Assembly (NCBI GenBank): GCA_947499095.1
Contig: CANMMR010000009.1
Location: forward strand, 1 to 64,000
Direction: 5' to 3'
Origin: an uncultured Erythrobacter sp.
GTDB taxonomy: Bacteria > Pseudomonadota > Alphaproteobacteria > Sphingomonadales > Sphingomonadaceae
DNA: 64,000 nt
The translations under genes were made by a program, and so were the position numbers. Of this stretch, positions 17,584-26,405 are shown piece by piece. Positions within the stretch are counted from its first letter, which is position 1. Every line of letters starts with the position of its first letter. The notes beneath the pieces are model-generated. The model was not told the DNA's origin, ran no database searches, and saw only the letters and a program-made list of their open reading frames with translations.

Positions 17584-18611
17584 CAGCCCCCGGTTACGCT
17601 CATGTGGCGCGCGGTGGCTGGCTGGGCGAGATCGAATGCATGCCGGCGCGGCTTTCCGGCCAGAAGATCATTCAGCGCAGCATCGACCGCCGCCGGGCCA
17701 CCCTGTCGAAGGATCTCGCGCAGCTCGACCTTCTGCTCATGCCCGAGGCATCCGTAGACGGTGCCGGTCGCCGCGATGCGTATGCGATTGCATCCGTCGC
17801 AGAAGTTGTGGCTCATGGGTGTGATGAGGCCGAGCCTTATCCCTGCTTGATCCACATCGTAATATCTGGCCGGCCCACCGCTGCGATGGGCGGAAGGTCT
17901 CAACGTCCAGCGCTGCCGAAGATCGGCAAGGACATCGGTCAGGGAGAGATAGCGCTCCGGGCGATGATCATCGACTTCTCCAAGAGGCATCGTCTCGATA
18001 AGCGTGAGGTCGAACGCATGCGATCCGCACCATGCGAGCATCCTGTCGAACTCGTCGTCGTTTACGCCAGCGAGGGCCATCATGTTGATTTTGATCGCAA
18101 GGCCCGCATCGGCCGCCGCTTCGATACCTTTGAGGACCTGCTCTAACCGACCGCGCCGCGTGATATGTTCAAAACACATCGGGTCGAGACTATCGAGGCT
18201 GATATTGAGCCGCCGGACGCCTGCAGCGTAGAGCCGCTCTGCATGATCCGCCAGCTGCGTTCCATTTGTGGTCAGGGTGAGTTCGTCGAGCCCCCCGCCG
18301 ATCCGACGTCCCAATTGCTCGACCAGATCCATTACGTCCCGACGAACAAGCGGCTCGCCTCCGGTCAACCGGATGCGCTTCACTCCGCGAGCGATCAGCA
18401 CATCGGCCAGCGCCACGATCTCTTCGAAGTCAAGCAGATCCCGCCGTGGCAGGAAGGTCATACGCTCCGCCATGCAATAGCGGCATCTCAGGTCGCATCG
18501 GTCTGTCACGGACATACGAACGTAAGTGATCCGCCGTCCGAAGGAGTCGACCATCGGAGAGCTTGGCAGATCAAGGCGATCGACCTTTCTTTCGTCAGAG
18601 CGTCGGATCAT
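17583..18611 (-). CDS. moaA: GTP 3',8-cyclase, radical SAM
   Basis: 342 residues. The radical-SAM cluster motif CDLRCRYC is at residues 39-46, followed by RLTGGEPLVRRD. The second cluster is bound by FCDGC and a Cys 13 residues later, and the protein ends in the conserved Gly-Gly. It converts GTP to 3',8-cyclo-7,8-dihydro-GTP for MoaC. Its start overlaps the end of nnrS by 17 bases and its stop shares a base with the TSUP start. Confidence 0.96.
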   Translation of the reverse strand: MIRRSDERKVDRLDLPSSPMVDSFGRRITYVRMSVTDRCDLRCRYCMAERMTFLPRRDLLDFEEIVALADVLIARGVKRIRLTGGEPLVRRDVMDLVEQLGRRIGGGLDELTLTTNGTQLADHAERLYAAGVRRLNISLDSLDPMCFEHITRRGRLEQVLKGIEAAADAGLAIKINMMALAGVNDDEFDRMLAWCGSHAFDLTLIETMPLGEVDDHRPERYLSLTDVLADLRQRWTLRPSAHRSGGPARYYDVDQAGIRLGLITPMSHNFCDGCNRIRIAATGTVYGCLGHEQKVELREILRQGGPAAVDAALNDLLAGKPRRHAFDLAQPATARHMSVTGG

Positions 18612-19767
18612 CGATTCTCGGCTGGGTCAGAATTGGGAAATAGAGCAGTGCGAAAAGGATAAACCCTCCAGCCCACAGCGCCGCGGAAAGATGGATCGGC
18701 CAGACACCCGCGAAGAGGCCGACCGACGCCAACACTCGCACCAGTGCGCCGACGAACACCAGCGCATAGGCCGATGCAAGTGCCGGACCCGCGCGTAGGG
18801 TCCGCCCAGTATGTCCGAGGCTTGCACGGCTCATGACTGCGAGAATGAGCAGCCCCATCGCTCCAGCTCCTAAGGCGTGAATCGCCGCAGAGCGTGATAC
18901 GAGATCGAACGTAAGGTGAAGGCCCAGCAATCCCAGTCCAACGGGCATCCACAGGTAAGCAAGGTGAAGGACTACCACCAATGGGTCGGCAAACGTCCTC
19001 CACCCCTGCCATCGCGCGGCACGCCAAAGATGCGCGAGCGCGCTCGTCAGCAACAGCCAGCCCACGACGTTGGATCTAGGCCAGAGCAACCAACCCACGA
19101 GAGAAACCGCGGTTATTGCGAGGACCCGCATGTCTGCCGGGCTGGGCATGGTTGGCATCGGTTGCGACGCCCCCTCACGCATTAACCAATTGCGCGTGAA
19201 GGCAGGGATAATCCTCCCCCCGATAAGCCCAATGAGGATCACGACCAAGGCGATACCGCTTCTCAAACCGATATCGTTGTCAGCGAGCAGACCGCCGGTC
19301 TCGGCTAAGTCGACCGCAGCAGCTGTCCCCATGAGCGCAACGATTATGGCGATGGGAAGGTTGCGGTTGCCGGAAAGAACCACCTCTCGAGCGGCGAACA
19401 CTCCCACAGCCAAAAAGAGCGTAAGCTCGAGCACGAGAGGGAGCCAGGGAGCACCGATTCCCAGCGCGAAACAGACACGGACTGCTATCCACAACGCCGC
19501 GAGCACCGCTAGTCCTGAGCCACCTAGCAGAGGTCGACCGGTCCAGTTGGCGATCGCGGTTAAAAGGAAACCGATGACTGCGGCGCCGACAAAGCCAAAC
19601 AGCATCTCGTGCTGGTGCCAGCCGAGCGGATCGACCACCTCGCCCAGAACCGGAGCGCCGGAATAAGCTGCCATCCAAATGATGATTGCTGCAGCAGCCC
19701 ACAGCGCTGCGAGCAGAAAGAACGGTCGAAACGCACCGCGAAGGAAGGGTGGTCGCTTGGTCATCAT
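18595..19767 (-). CDS. nnrS: NnrS-family heme-copper membrane protein
   Basis: 390 residues with about 12 membrane helices. Family signatures are FRPFFLLAALWA, WHQHEMLFGFVGAAVIGFLLTAIANWTG and GGRIIPAFTRNWL, with conserved His residues that bind heme. NnrS proteins occur in nitrate and nitrite reducers and relieve nitrosative stress from NO. It heads the moaA-TSUP-mobA operon. Two ATG codons are possible (19767 and 19764); the ribosome site AAGGGCAGG is close to both. A FNR box ends 33 bp upstream. Confidence 0.92.
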   Translation of the reverse strand: MMTKRPPFLRGAFRPFFLLAALWAAAAIIIWMAAYSGAPVLGEVVDPLGWHQHEMLFGFVGAAVIGFLLTAIANWTGRPLLGGSGLAVLAALWIAVRVCFALGIGAPWLPLVLELTLFLAVGVFAAREVVLSGNRNLPIAIIVALMGTAAAVDLAETGGLLADNDIGLRSGIALVVILIGLIGGRIIPAFTRNWLMREGASQPMPTMPSPADMRVLAITAVSLVGWLLWPRSNVVGWLLLTSALAHLWRAARWQGWRTFADPLVVVLHLAYLWMPVGLGLLGLHLTFDLVSRSAAIHALGAGAMGLLILAVMSRASLGHTGRTLRAGPALASAYALVFVGALVRVLASVGLFAGVWPIHLSAALWAGGFILFALLYFPILTQPRIDDPTL

Positions 19768-19799
19768 CCTGCCCTTAACTCGCCTATTCCTCCGTAAGA

Positions 19800-19813
19800 G
19801 TGATGCAGATCAA
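19800..19813. promoter_or_regulatory. FNR-type operator upstream of nnrS
   Basis: GTGAT-GCAG-ATCAA again matches nine of ten consensus positions and has nearly the same core as the box at 13286. Its centre is only about 40 bp from the nnrS start codon, so class II spacing would place the transcription start at or within one codon of the ATG. It could also act rightward toward the mini-protein at 19963. Confidence 0.75.
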
Positions 19814-19962
19814 TCCCGCGATCGCGAAAGCGTGATTTCAGGTAGGCTCACGTGACCACAAAAGCTCCGCATTTGGTTTGGGCTGGCAGACCTAGGCGGA
19901 CCGGTTGGCCGGGCGCAATTTAAAGATGTGAAGAGACCCATCGATCGCGAAGGAGATGTTCC

Positions 19963-20106
19963 ATGTTCTGTCTTGAGTGCGGGTTACCCATCGATCCTGC
20001 TCCCTTCGACGTCCACAAGGCTCGTCGGAAGCGCGTCGGCATGGTTGAAAGGTTTGCGCGGTTGGTTCTGCTGGTCAACGAGAGGTTTTTTAAGGCATCG
20101 CGCTAG
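19963..20106 (+). CDS. 47-residue CxxC mini-protein of unknown function
   Basis: This short frame begins with MFCLECGLPIDP, a CxxC pair like half of a zinc ribbon or a redox pair, and continues as a basic, amphipathic helix (VERFARLVLLVNERFF). The ATG has AAGGAG seven bases upstream, which argues for translation. It lies between the nnrS FNR box and the cupin gene, same strand as the cupin and 58 bp from it. No family was recognised. Two Cys only means that any metal site would need dimerisation or a partner. Confidence 0.6.
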   Translation: MFCLECGLPIDPAPFDVHKARRKRVGMVERFARLVLLVNERFFKASR

Positions 20107-20164
20107 TTCTCGCTGGCTTTGTCAAGCCAAATTCGGCCCATATTTGTATACGAAAGGGATCTGA

Positions 20165-20488
20165 ATGGCCCTGCATCACGCCGTAGCAGGCGAGGTCGTG
20201 AAGCTTCCGTCCGTCGCCGATTCCGAGACAAAAACAGCTGCCCTGGTCAAAACTGCGAGTTTCGAAACCATCCATTTGGTGGTTCGTGCCGGTGATCATA
20301 TTCCGGAACACAAGGTTACCGGTTCAATATCGCTTTTTTGCATGCAGGGCATGGTGATTATCGAGACGGAGGCTGGCGAGCATGAAATGACGACCGGCGA
20401 GTGGATCTATTTTGAGCCCAACGAAACGCATGGAGTGCGAGGCATAGAAGATGCTAGCCTCATGCTCACGATTCTGTTCGACCAGTGA
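20165..20488 (+). CDS. small cupin-domain protein
   Basis: 107 residues forming a single cupin barrel. Motif 1 resembles HLVVRAGDHIPEHKVTG with two His and an acidic residue, and motif 2 is TGEWIYFEPNETHGV with the closing His, so a metal site is likely intact. A GAAAGGG ribosome site precedes the ATG. Cupins of this kind bind small ligands or metals. Its place beside nnrS and the nar cluster suggests an anaerobic or NO-related role, which is not proven. Confidence 0.75.
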   Translation: MALHHAVAGEVVKLPSVADSETKTAALVKTASFETIHLVVRAGDHIPEHKVTGSISLFCMQGMVIIETEAGEHEMTTGEWIYFEPNETHGVRGIEDASLMLTILFDQ

Positions 20489-20506
20489 GTTGCGAGTGCG
20501 TTCCTA

Positions 20507-20902
20507 TCAACGTATCGGACGCGCCAGGCTTTCGACAATGCGGCACTCGCCGATCTTGTCCGATCGGCACGATTTTAGCATGAGGCCGAGTTCGCTTTGG
20601 AGCGACTGCAGATCTTCGATCTTGCGTTCGACCTCTTCGAGCTGATCCCGCACGAGCTGGTCGACATCCTGGCAGGGCTTGTCTTCATGATCGGATAGCG
20701 CGAGCAACTCTCGCACCTGCGCCATGCTGAATCCGAGCTCGCGGGCGCGACGAACAAAGGTGAGTGCCGCAAGGTGATCGGGCGAATAGTCACGGTGATT
20801 GCTATCGGTCCGATCGGCGGCGGGCAGGATACCCTCACGCTCGTAATACCGAATAGTTTCAGCCTTCGTGCCGGTCGCCTTTGCCAGTTCTCCAATGCGC
20901 AT
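20507..20902 (-). CDS. MerR-family regulator, CadR/PbrR-like metal sensor
   Basis: 131 residues. The N-terminal winged helix MRIGELAKATGTKAETIRYYEREG is canonical. The C-terminal dimerisation helix is followed by the metal loop with Cys residues at DKPCQD (about 77), LKSCRSD (about 112) and GECRIVESL (about 119), the arrangement of CadR and PbrR sensors for Cd(II), Pb(II) and Zn(II). It is divergent from the metal exporter, with the operator at 20906-20936 between them. It probably activates the CDF-TonB pair when metal is bound. Confidence 0.9.
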   Translation of the reverse strand: MRIGELAKATGTKAETIRYYEREGILPAADRTDSNHRDYSPDHLAALTFVRRARELGFSMAQVRELLALSDHEDKPCQDVDQLVRDQLEEVERKIEDLQSLQSELGLMLKSCRSDKIGECRIVESLARPIR

Positions 20903-20905
20903 CGC

Positions 20906-20936
20906 TTGACCTTGTAGTTGCTACAAGGTGCATATG
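20906..20936 (+). promoter_or_regulatory. MerR-type promoter with 19-bp spacer
   Basis: A -35 element TTGACC (20906-20911) and a -10 element CATATG (20931-20936) are separated by 19 bp, the stretched spacing that MerR activators correct. The spacer contains a perfect dyad: ACCTTGTAG, three bases, CTACAAGGT (20909-20929). It reads toward the exporter gene at 20970 and touches the regulator's own start region, allowing autoregulation. Confidence 0.88.
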
Positions 20937-20969
20937 TCCCAGCGACTCGAACGTTGCAAGGAGAGCGGC

Positions 20970-21590
20970 ATGGGCAAGTCGTGCTGCCAGACACCCGAAC
21001 CCGACGGCAATGCGCACCACAATCCGCGCTGGCGCTTGATCCTCTGGATCGCGCTGATCGCGAATGCGGCCATGTTTGTGGTCGAGATCGTCGCGGGCGT
21101 CGCCGCCGATTCCCGCGCCCTCCAGGCCGATGCGCTCGATTTCTTCGGCGACGCCGCCAATTACGCCATCAGTCTTGGCGTTGCCGGCATGGCGCTGGCC
21201 TGGCGCGCGAAAGCCGCTTTGTTCAAAGCCGCGACGATGCTTGCCTTTGGCCTGTGGGTGATCGGCTACGCATTCTACGGCCTCGTGGCCGGATCGAACC
21301 CCGAGTCCCAGACGATGGGCGTGATCGGCGTGCTGGCTCTGATCGTGAACGTGATCGTTGCTCTCATGCTGTTCCGCTACCGCGAGGGCGACGCGAACAT
21401 GCGCTCGGTCTGGATCTGCTCGCGCAATGACGCGATCGGCAATATCGCCGTCCTCGGCGCCGCGCTCGGCGTGTTCGGCACCGGGCAGGTCTGGCCCGAC
21501 CTGCTGGTAGCCAGCATCATGGCAGGCCTCGCCCTGTGGGGCGCCGCCGAAGTTTTCGTCCAGGCCCGCCGCGAACTCGCGCACGGCTAA
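20970..21590 (+). CDS. short CDF-type cation efflux transporter
   Basis: 206 residues with six membrane helices. The metal-site helices carry ADSRALQADALDFFGDAANY (Asp pair on helix 2) and SRNDAIGNIAVL (Asp on helix 5), as in cation-diffusion exporters of the CzcD kind. The usual cytoplasmic C-terminal domain is absent. An N-terminal CC and a few His could capture metal. The ATG at 20970 has AAGGAG six bases upstream; the longer frame from 20928 would begin inside the promoter. It is controlled by the MerR regulator opposite. Confidence 0.88.
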   Translation: MGKSCCQTPEPDGNAHHNPRWRLILWIALIANAAMFVVEIVAGVAADSRALQADALDFFGDAANYAISLGVAGMALAWRAKAALFKAATMLAFGLWVIGYAFYGLVAGSNPESQTMGVIGVLALIVNVIVALMLFRYREGDANMRSVWICSRNDAIGNIAVLGAALGVFGTGQVWPDLLVASIMAGLALWGAAEVFVQARRELAHG

Positions 21591-21622
21591 GCTTCCGCAT
21601 TCCTTTCAGAGAAAGACCAATC

Positions 21623-23605
21623 GTGACCAATGCCACGCGCTTCGCGCTGCTTTTCGGCGCTACCTCCACCTTCGCTTTTGTCGTGCCTGTGGCCGCCCAA
21701 GATGCAGCACCGGACGAGGACAATCATGCTCACGCCGACGACGGCGAAGAAACGCAAGTCATTATTGTCCAGGGCACGCGCTCGGGTCGCAGAGTGCAGG
21801 ACGAGCCGATCCGTGTCGAAGTGATCGCCGGCGAGGAAATCGAGGAAAAGGCGATCATGCGTCCCGGCAATATCGCCATGCTGGTCAACGAGACCGGTGG
21901 CGTGCGCGTGCAGGTCACCTCCCCTGCTCTCGGCGCTGCCAATATCCGCATCCAGGGGCTGGAGGGCCGATACACCCAGCTGCTCGCCGACAACCTCCCG
22001 CTTTACGGCGGGCAGGCCGCATCGTTGGGTCTGCTGCAGATCCCGCCGACCGATCTCGGACAGGTGGAGGTGATCAAGGGCTCGGCATCGGCGCTCTACG
22101 GCGCCTCCGCACTTGGCGGTGTTATCAACCTTATTTCCAAACGCCCCGGCGACGAGTTCGAAGCCGAAGTTCTGGGCAATGTCACCACGCGTAACGGGCA
22201 GGATCTGACCGCCTATGCCGCCGGGCCGCTAAGTGTGAATTCAGGCCTCTCGCTAACCGCGGGTGCTCACCGCCAGAGCGGGCAGGACCTCGATGGCGAC
22301 GGCTGGCTGGACATGGCTGCCTACGATCGTCTTACAGCGCGCCCGCGCTTCCAGTGGGACGGGGATGACGGGTCGTCGGTCTACCTCACCTTCGGCGCGA
22401 TGACCGAAGACCGCGTGGGAGGCGCGCCGCCCGGGAGGACGGCACCCGATGGCACGGCGTTTCCGCAGACGCAGGATACCGAACGCCTCGATGCAGGGTT
22501 GGTCGCTCAAACGCCAGTTTCGGAACTCGCCACGCTCAACTTGCGTGCGTCGGCCATGCGTCAGGACCATCGCCACCAATACGGTATCGTGGTGGAGGAT
22601 GATCGTCACACGAGCTTGTTCGGCGAAGCATCGGTTTCGGGCGGCAGCGACGCAACCTCATGGGTTGGGGGCATCGCCTTCCAGTCCGATGGCTTCCGGT
22701 CCGAGACGTTTCCGGCCTTCGATTACACCTACGATGTTCCCGGGGTCTTCGCGCAGGTCGAACAGGAAGCGACGCCAGACCTGAAGCTGGCAGCGAGCGC
22801 GCGTATCGATTTCCATGACGAGTTCGGAACGCAGTTCAGCCCGCGGCTTTCCGCGCTCTACCGTCCGGACAACTGGACCATTCGTGGTTCGTTCGGGGGA
22901 GGATTCTTCGCGCCCACTCCCTTTGTCGACGAGATCGAGGCGGCGGGTCTCTCCCGCCTCGAGCCGCTAGGGAACCTCGAAGCGGAAACCGCGCAAACCG
23001 CGTCGCTCGATGTCGGCTATGCCGACGGCCCCTGGGAGGCCAATGTGACGCTGTTCGGTACGGATATCGAAAATGCCACGCGCCTTCGCGAGATCGGCCC
23101 CGAACGGGTCGAACTGGTCAATATCGACGGCACCACCCGGGTTCGCGGGACCGAACTCCTGCTCCGTTTCAAGCAGGACGGCTTCACGGTGACAGGCAGC
23201 TACGTCTTCGTCGATGCGAGCGAACCCGATCCATCGGGCATTGGTCGCCGCGAAGTCCCGTTGACGCCTAGGCACACGGCCGGTCTCGTCGGCATGTGGG
23301 AGGAACATGGCAAGGGCCGCATCGGGATCGAGGCATACTACACGGGCAAACAGGCGCTCGACGACAATGCCTACCGCAGCCGCTCGCGACCCTATCTGCA
23401 TCTAGGCATTCTCGGCGAGATCACGCTCGGCAAGGTCAGCCTGTTCGCGAACGCCGAGAACCTGCTCGACGTCCGCCAGACAAAATACGATCCGTTGCTG
23501 CTTCCGCAGCGTGCCGCCAGTGGGCAGTGGACGGTAGATGCATGGGCGCCGTTGGAGGGGTTTATCCTGAACGGTGGCATTCGTCTGAGGTTCGGAGGAG
23601 ACTGA
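21623..23605 (+). CDS. TonB-dependent outer-membrane receptor, possibly for zinc or another metal
   Basis: 660 residues from a GTG start that gives a clean signal peptide (cleavage after PVAAQ). A short acidic, His-containing stretch (DNHAHADDGEE) leads into the plug domain (IQGLEGRYTQLLADNLPLYGG, VEVIKGSASALYGASALGGVINLISK) and then the 22-strand barrel, ending in an aromatic-rich strand (LNGGIRLRFGGD). The barrel domain resembles ZnuD-type receptors. It follows the exporter by 32 bp on the same strand, so both may answer to the MerR sensor. The substrate is inferred from context. Confidence 0.88.
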   Translation: MTNATRFALLFGATSTFAFVVPVAAQDAAPDEDNHAHADDGEETQVIIVQGTRSGRRVQDEPIRVEVIAGEEIEEKAIMRPGNIAMLVNETGGVRVQVTSPALGAANIRIQGLEGRYTQLLADNLPLYGGQAASLGLLQIPPTDLGQVEVIKGSASALYGASALGGVINLISKRPGDEFEAEVLGNVTTRNGQDLTAYAAGPLSVNSGLSLTAGAHRQSGQDLDGDGWLDMAAYDRLTARPRFQWDGDDGSSVYLTFGAMTEDRVGGAPPGRTAPDGTAFPQTQDTERLDAGLVAQTPVSELATLNLRASAMRQDHRHQYGIVVEDDRHTSLFGEASVSGGSDATSWVGGIAFQSDGFRSETFPAFDYTYDVPGVFAQVEQEATPDLKLAASARIDFHDEFGTQFSPRLSALYRPDNWTIRGSFGGGFFAPTPFVDEIEAAGLSRLEPLGNLEAETAQTASLDVGYADGPWEANVTLFGTDIENATRLREIGPERVELVNIDGTTRVRGTELLLRFKQDGFTVTGSYVFVDASEPDPSGIGRREVPLTPRHTAGLVGMWEEHGKGRIGIEAYYTGKQALDDNAYRSRSRPYLHLGILGEITLGKVSLFANAENLLDVRQTKYDPLLLPQRAASGQWTVDAWAPLEGFILNGGIRLRFGGD

Positions 23606-23702
23606 GCTGATCTCCTCCTTTTCCTCCACTTGTTCGGAGTAATTCGCTTCAGGAATCGGTCATCGCACTGTGTCCGGGCAACGCAAATGCTCATGAGTAA
23701 TG

Positions 23703-24125
23703 CTAGGCTGCCCGGTCTGCCCTCACCGGCTGCCGAACTTCGACGATCCGCAGACAGCGTTCCTTACCCGACCGATCGGGCCAGTTGATCGCGGAACCGG
23801 CTCGCATCCCGATGAGACCCGCACCTACGAGCGTGAGCACGGAGAGGCGGTTCTCGTCCATGTTCGCATCGCGCGGCCATACCAGTTGAATTTTGCGCCG
23901 GTCGCCCGACCGCTCGTCGACAAATTCGACCTCCGATCGCATGGTCACAACGTCCGAAGGCATGTCTTCGGCCGCCACAACATCAGCGCGATCAAGTTCC
24001 TCGCAGAGCTTCCCAGCTACATCGGGACTGCGCTCCTCGATGGACATTGCCAATTCGTAGAGTGCGTCGGCTTCAGAATCGATGACATGAATGGTCGGCT
24101 TTTCGCCGTGCTTGGAGGTGGTCAT
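23703..24125 (-). CDS. rnk: Rnk / GreA-GreB-like RNA-polymerase-interacting protein
   Basis: About 140 residues. The C-terminal half is the FKBP-like GreA/GreB C-domain ([34 protein letters not shown]), preceded by a short helical N-terminal part instead of the long Gre coiled coil. This matches Rnk, named as a regulator of nucleoside diphosphate kinase, which binds RNA polymerase. The ATG at 24125 is chosen because the only upstream start is a TTG at 24152. It is a single gene, convergent with the TonB receptor. Confidence 0.82.
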   Translation of the reverse strand: MTTSKHGEKPTIHVIDSEADALYELAMSIEERSPDVAGKLCEELDRADVVAAEDMPSDVVTMRSEVEFVDERSGDRRKIQLVWPRDANMDENRLSVLTLVGAGLIGMRAGSAINWPDRSGKERCLRIVEVRQPVRADRAA

Positions 24126-24394
24126 TTTTCGTAACTCGCTTGGGAGCCGCAAAGGAAACGCGGCTGGGCTGTCGATCGTCCGGGAGCCTCGTCCCGGACC
24201 GGATCACGGCCGTCGAGACGAGGCGAGCGCCCGTGCGGGCAGCTGACCTGCGTGCACGAAATGTCGGTCGATGTGCTGCGAAAAGACCATGAGCCATATG
24301 TGGGCGCGAACTTCGGTTTAGTCAAATGGCATAAGACCTTTCGCTTCATCGACTATTTCGAGACTTTTGTGTCCGGAAGGCCTATCTGAAGAGA

Positions 24395-25402
24395 ATGATG
24401 AACTTTCCTTCTTTCGGCTCCAGGCGCGGACCAGATCTCGCCATCGATCTCGGCACTGCCAACATGCGTATCATGGTGCGAGGCGAAGGCGTGGTCTTCG
24501 ACGAACCATCCCTGTGCTACTACGAGAAGACAGTCGGTCAGATGAAACTGATTGCAGCGGGCCGGGACGTCCTGGCGATGGTCGATCGGGTGCCCGGAAC
24601 CCATGTGGTCCGCCGTCCTCTTGCTCGCGGTGTGCTGCAGGATATGGAAGCCGCCGCCGCATTGCTTGCGCATGGATTATCTTCTGTGGTTGGCAAGAAG
24701 CGCAGGGGGCGTCTTCCAGCCATGATCGGTATTCCGGCGGATGCCACGAAGGCGGAAGCAAATGCATTGCTCGCTGCCGCGGACGATGCCGGCTTCGGAC
24801 GAATCGAACTGGTGCGTGAGCCTTTTGCAGCGGCTATCGGAGCAGAACTTCCCGTCCGCGAAGCCCGCGCATCCATGGTGGTAGAATGCGGCGCCGGAAC
24901 GACCGAGGTTGCGGTCTTCTCGATCGACGGACAATGTCGTTCGCGTTCCGTGCGTTTGGGCGGTCTGAGCCTCGACGAGGCGATTGCCGAACATCTCCAT
25001 CTGCGGCACCATTTCCTCATCGGCAAAATCACTGCGGAGGCTTTGAAGAAGCATCTCGCGGACGACGTTGCCGAGGACGAGGAGATCGAAATCAGAGGGC
25101 GATCATTGCACAATGGTCTTCCAGGAATATTGACCCTGCCAGTTTCCGGGTTCCATCCGGTGCTAAAGCGACATTTTGGTCGTTTCGCTGATGCCGCCCG
25201 GCTGGTTGTGGGTGAGATATCTCCCGATCTTGCCGCCGATCTCCTGAGCGAGCGCGTTGTCGCCACGGGCGGCGGGATCTGCGCGAAGTTCCTGGCTGAA
25301 GCGATCAATGCGGAATGCGGTGTTCCGGTCACCATCGCCAACGATCCTTCCGGTTGCGTTTCGCGTGGTCTGATGCAGTTATTGGAGGAGCGCGCTGCCT
25401 AA
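24395..25402 (+). CDS. divergent MreB-like actin-fold ATPase
   Basis: 335 residues, close to MreB length. The phosphate-1 motif (AIDLGTANMRIMVRG) and the adenosine motif (VVATGGGICAKFLAEAI) are recognisable, and EPSLCYY matches the MreB NEPSVVA strand. The phosphate-2 motif reads VVECGAGTTEVAVF, with Glu where MreB has the Asp that positions Mg. There is no mreC/mreD next to it, so it is an extra paralog rather than the cell-shape gene. The two first codons are ATG ATG; AAGAG lies upstream. It might form a filament with altered nucleotide turnover. Confidence 0.82.
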   Translation: MMNFPSFGSRRGPDLAIDLGTANMRIMVRGEGVVFDEPSLCYYEKTVGQMKLIAAGRDVLAMVDRVPGTHVVRRPLARGVLQDMEAAAALLAHGLSSVVGKKRRGRLPAMIGIPADATKAEANALLAAADDAGFGRIELVREPFAAAIGAELPVREARASMVVECGAGTTEVAVFSIDGQCRSRSVRLGGLSLDEAIAEHLHLRHHFLIGKITAEALKKHLADDVAEDEEIEIRGRSLHNGLPGILTLPVSGFHPVLKRHFGRFADAARLVVGEISPDLAADLLSERVVATGGGICAKFLAEAINAECGVPVTIANDPSGCVSRGLMQLLEERAA

Positions 25403-25433
25403 CTTAAGCGGTGGCGTTTCGGCCGGGTCGCTC

Positions 25434-26405
25434 ATGCAGAACGGGTCTCGCTTTATCGTAGGCATGTGGTCGCGCGCTTATATGCTGCTGACTTTCACCG
25501 CCCTGTTCTGGGCGGGTAACGCAATCGTTGCGCGCGCGGCGCGCGAACTGGTCCCTCCCGTCGCCTTGGCGTTCTGGAGATGGACGATTGCTCTGATCAT
25601 CATCCTGCCATTCACATGGCGTCACTTGCGGCGGGATGCACCCGTCATCCGAAGGAACTGGAGGATGCTGCTGGTGCTTGGCGCACTCGGCATCGGCGCC
25701 TTCAACACCCTGCTTTACACCGGATTGCAGGAGACCACCGCGCTCAACGCCATGTTGCTGCAGTCGGGCCAGCCTGCTCTCATTCTGTTCCTTGGCGCGC
25801 TCGTCATGGGCGACAGCACGGCGGTGCGCCAGATCGTCGGCGCCGCCATCGCTCTGACTGGCGTGCTCTGGATCATCGCTCGCGGGAACATCGCCGCTCT
25901 CGGCACCCTGAGCTTCAACGAAGGCGACCTCGTCATCGGCCTCGCAGTGTGCCTGTGGGCGATCTACGCGGTAATGCTACGTCATCGCCCGGCAATCCAT
26001 CCACTTAGCCTTTTCGCAGTGACCTTGGTCGTCGGCATCGTCGCGATCGCGCCGTTCTACGCGCTGGAACTCAATTCGGGCCGATATGTCGTTTTGCATG
26101 AGGAAAGCCTGCTGGCGATCGGATATGTTTCGATTTTTCCGTCCGTCCTTGCCTACCTCTTCTTCAACAGGGGCGTAGAACTCATCGGGTCCGCCGGAAC
26201 CGGAATGTATATGAACATCATGCCGATCATGGGGGCGGGTCTTGCGATCGTCTTCCTGGGCGAACATATGCGAGGTTTCCATGCGATCGGAATGGCGCTG
26301 ATTGTTGGCGGCATTCTTCTCGCTGGCCGGGATAGCAAGCCTCTGACGGGAGCTGTCGTTTCTTCGAAGACAGACGAGATCGAACGACGAGATGAAAGTG
26401 AGTGA
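25434..26405 (+). CDS. EamA/DMT-family transporter
   Basis: 323 residues, ten membrane helices in two EamA repeats. Visible signatures are FWAGNAIVARAARELVPPVALAFWRW in helix 1-2, the LYTGLQETTALNAMLLQSGQP segment, and FNRGVELIGSAGTGMYMNIMPIMGA in the second repeat. Such proteins export amino acids or other metabolites; the substrate is not predictable. A second Met at 25464 is an alternative start. It overlaps the HemD-like gene by 14 bases. Confidence 0.88.
   Translation: MQNGSRFIVGMWSRAYMLLTFTALFWAGNAIVARAARELVPPVALAFWRWTIALIIILPFTWRHLRRDAPVIRRNWRMLLVLGALGIGAFNTLLYTGLQETTALNAMLLQSGQPALILFLGALVMGDSTAVRQIVGAAIALTGVLWIIARGNIAALGTLSFNEGDLVIGLAVCLWAIYAVMLRHRPAIHPLSLFAVTLVVGIVAIAPFYALELNSGRYVVLHEESLLAIGYVSIFPSVLAYLFFNRGVELIGSAGTGMYMNIMPIMGAGLAIVFLGEHMRGFHAIGMALIVGGILLAGRDSKPLTGAVVSSKTDEIERRDESE

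Noticed and set aside
24261-24389. 42-codon frame upstream of the MreB-like gene, aromatic-rich
   Set aside because: No ribosome site and no recognisable motif. It may be chance, or a leader peptide, but the evidence is too thin to call it.
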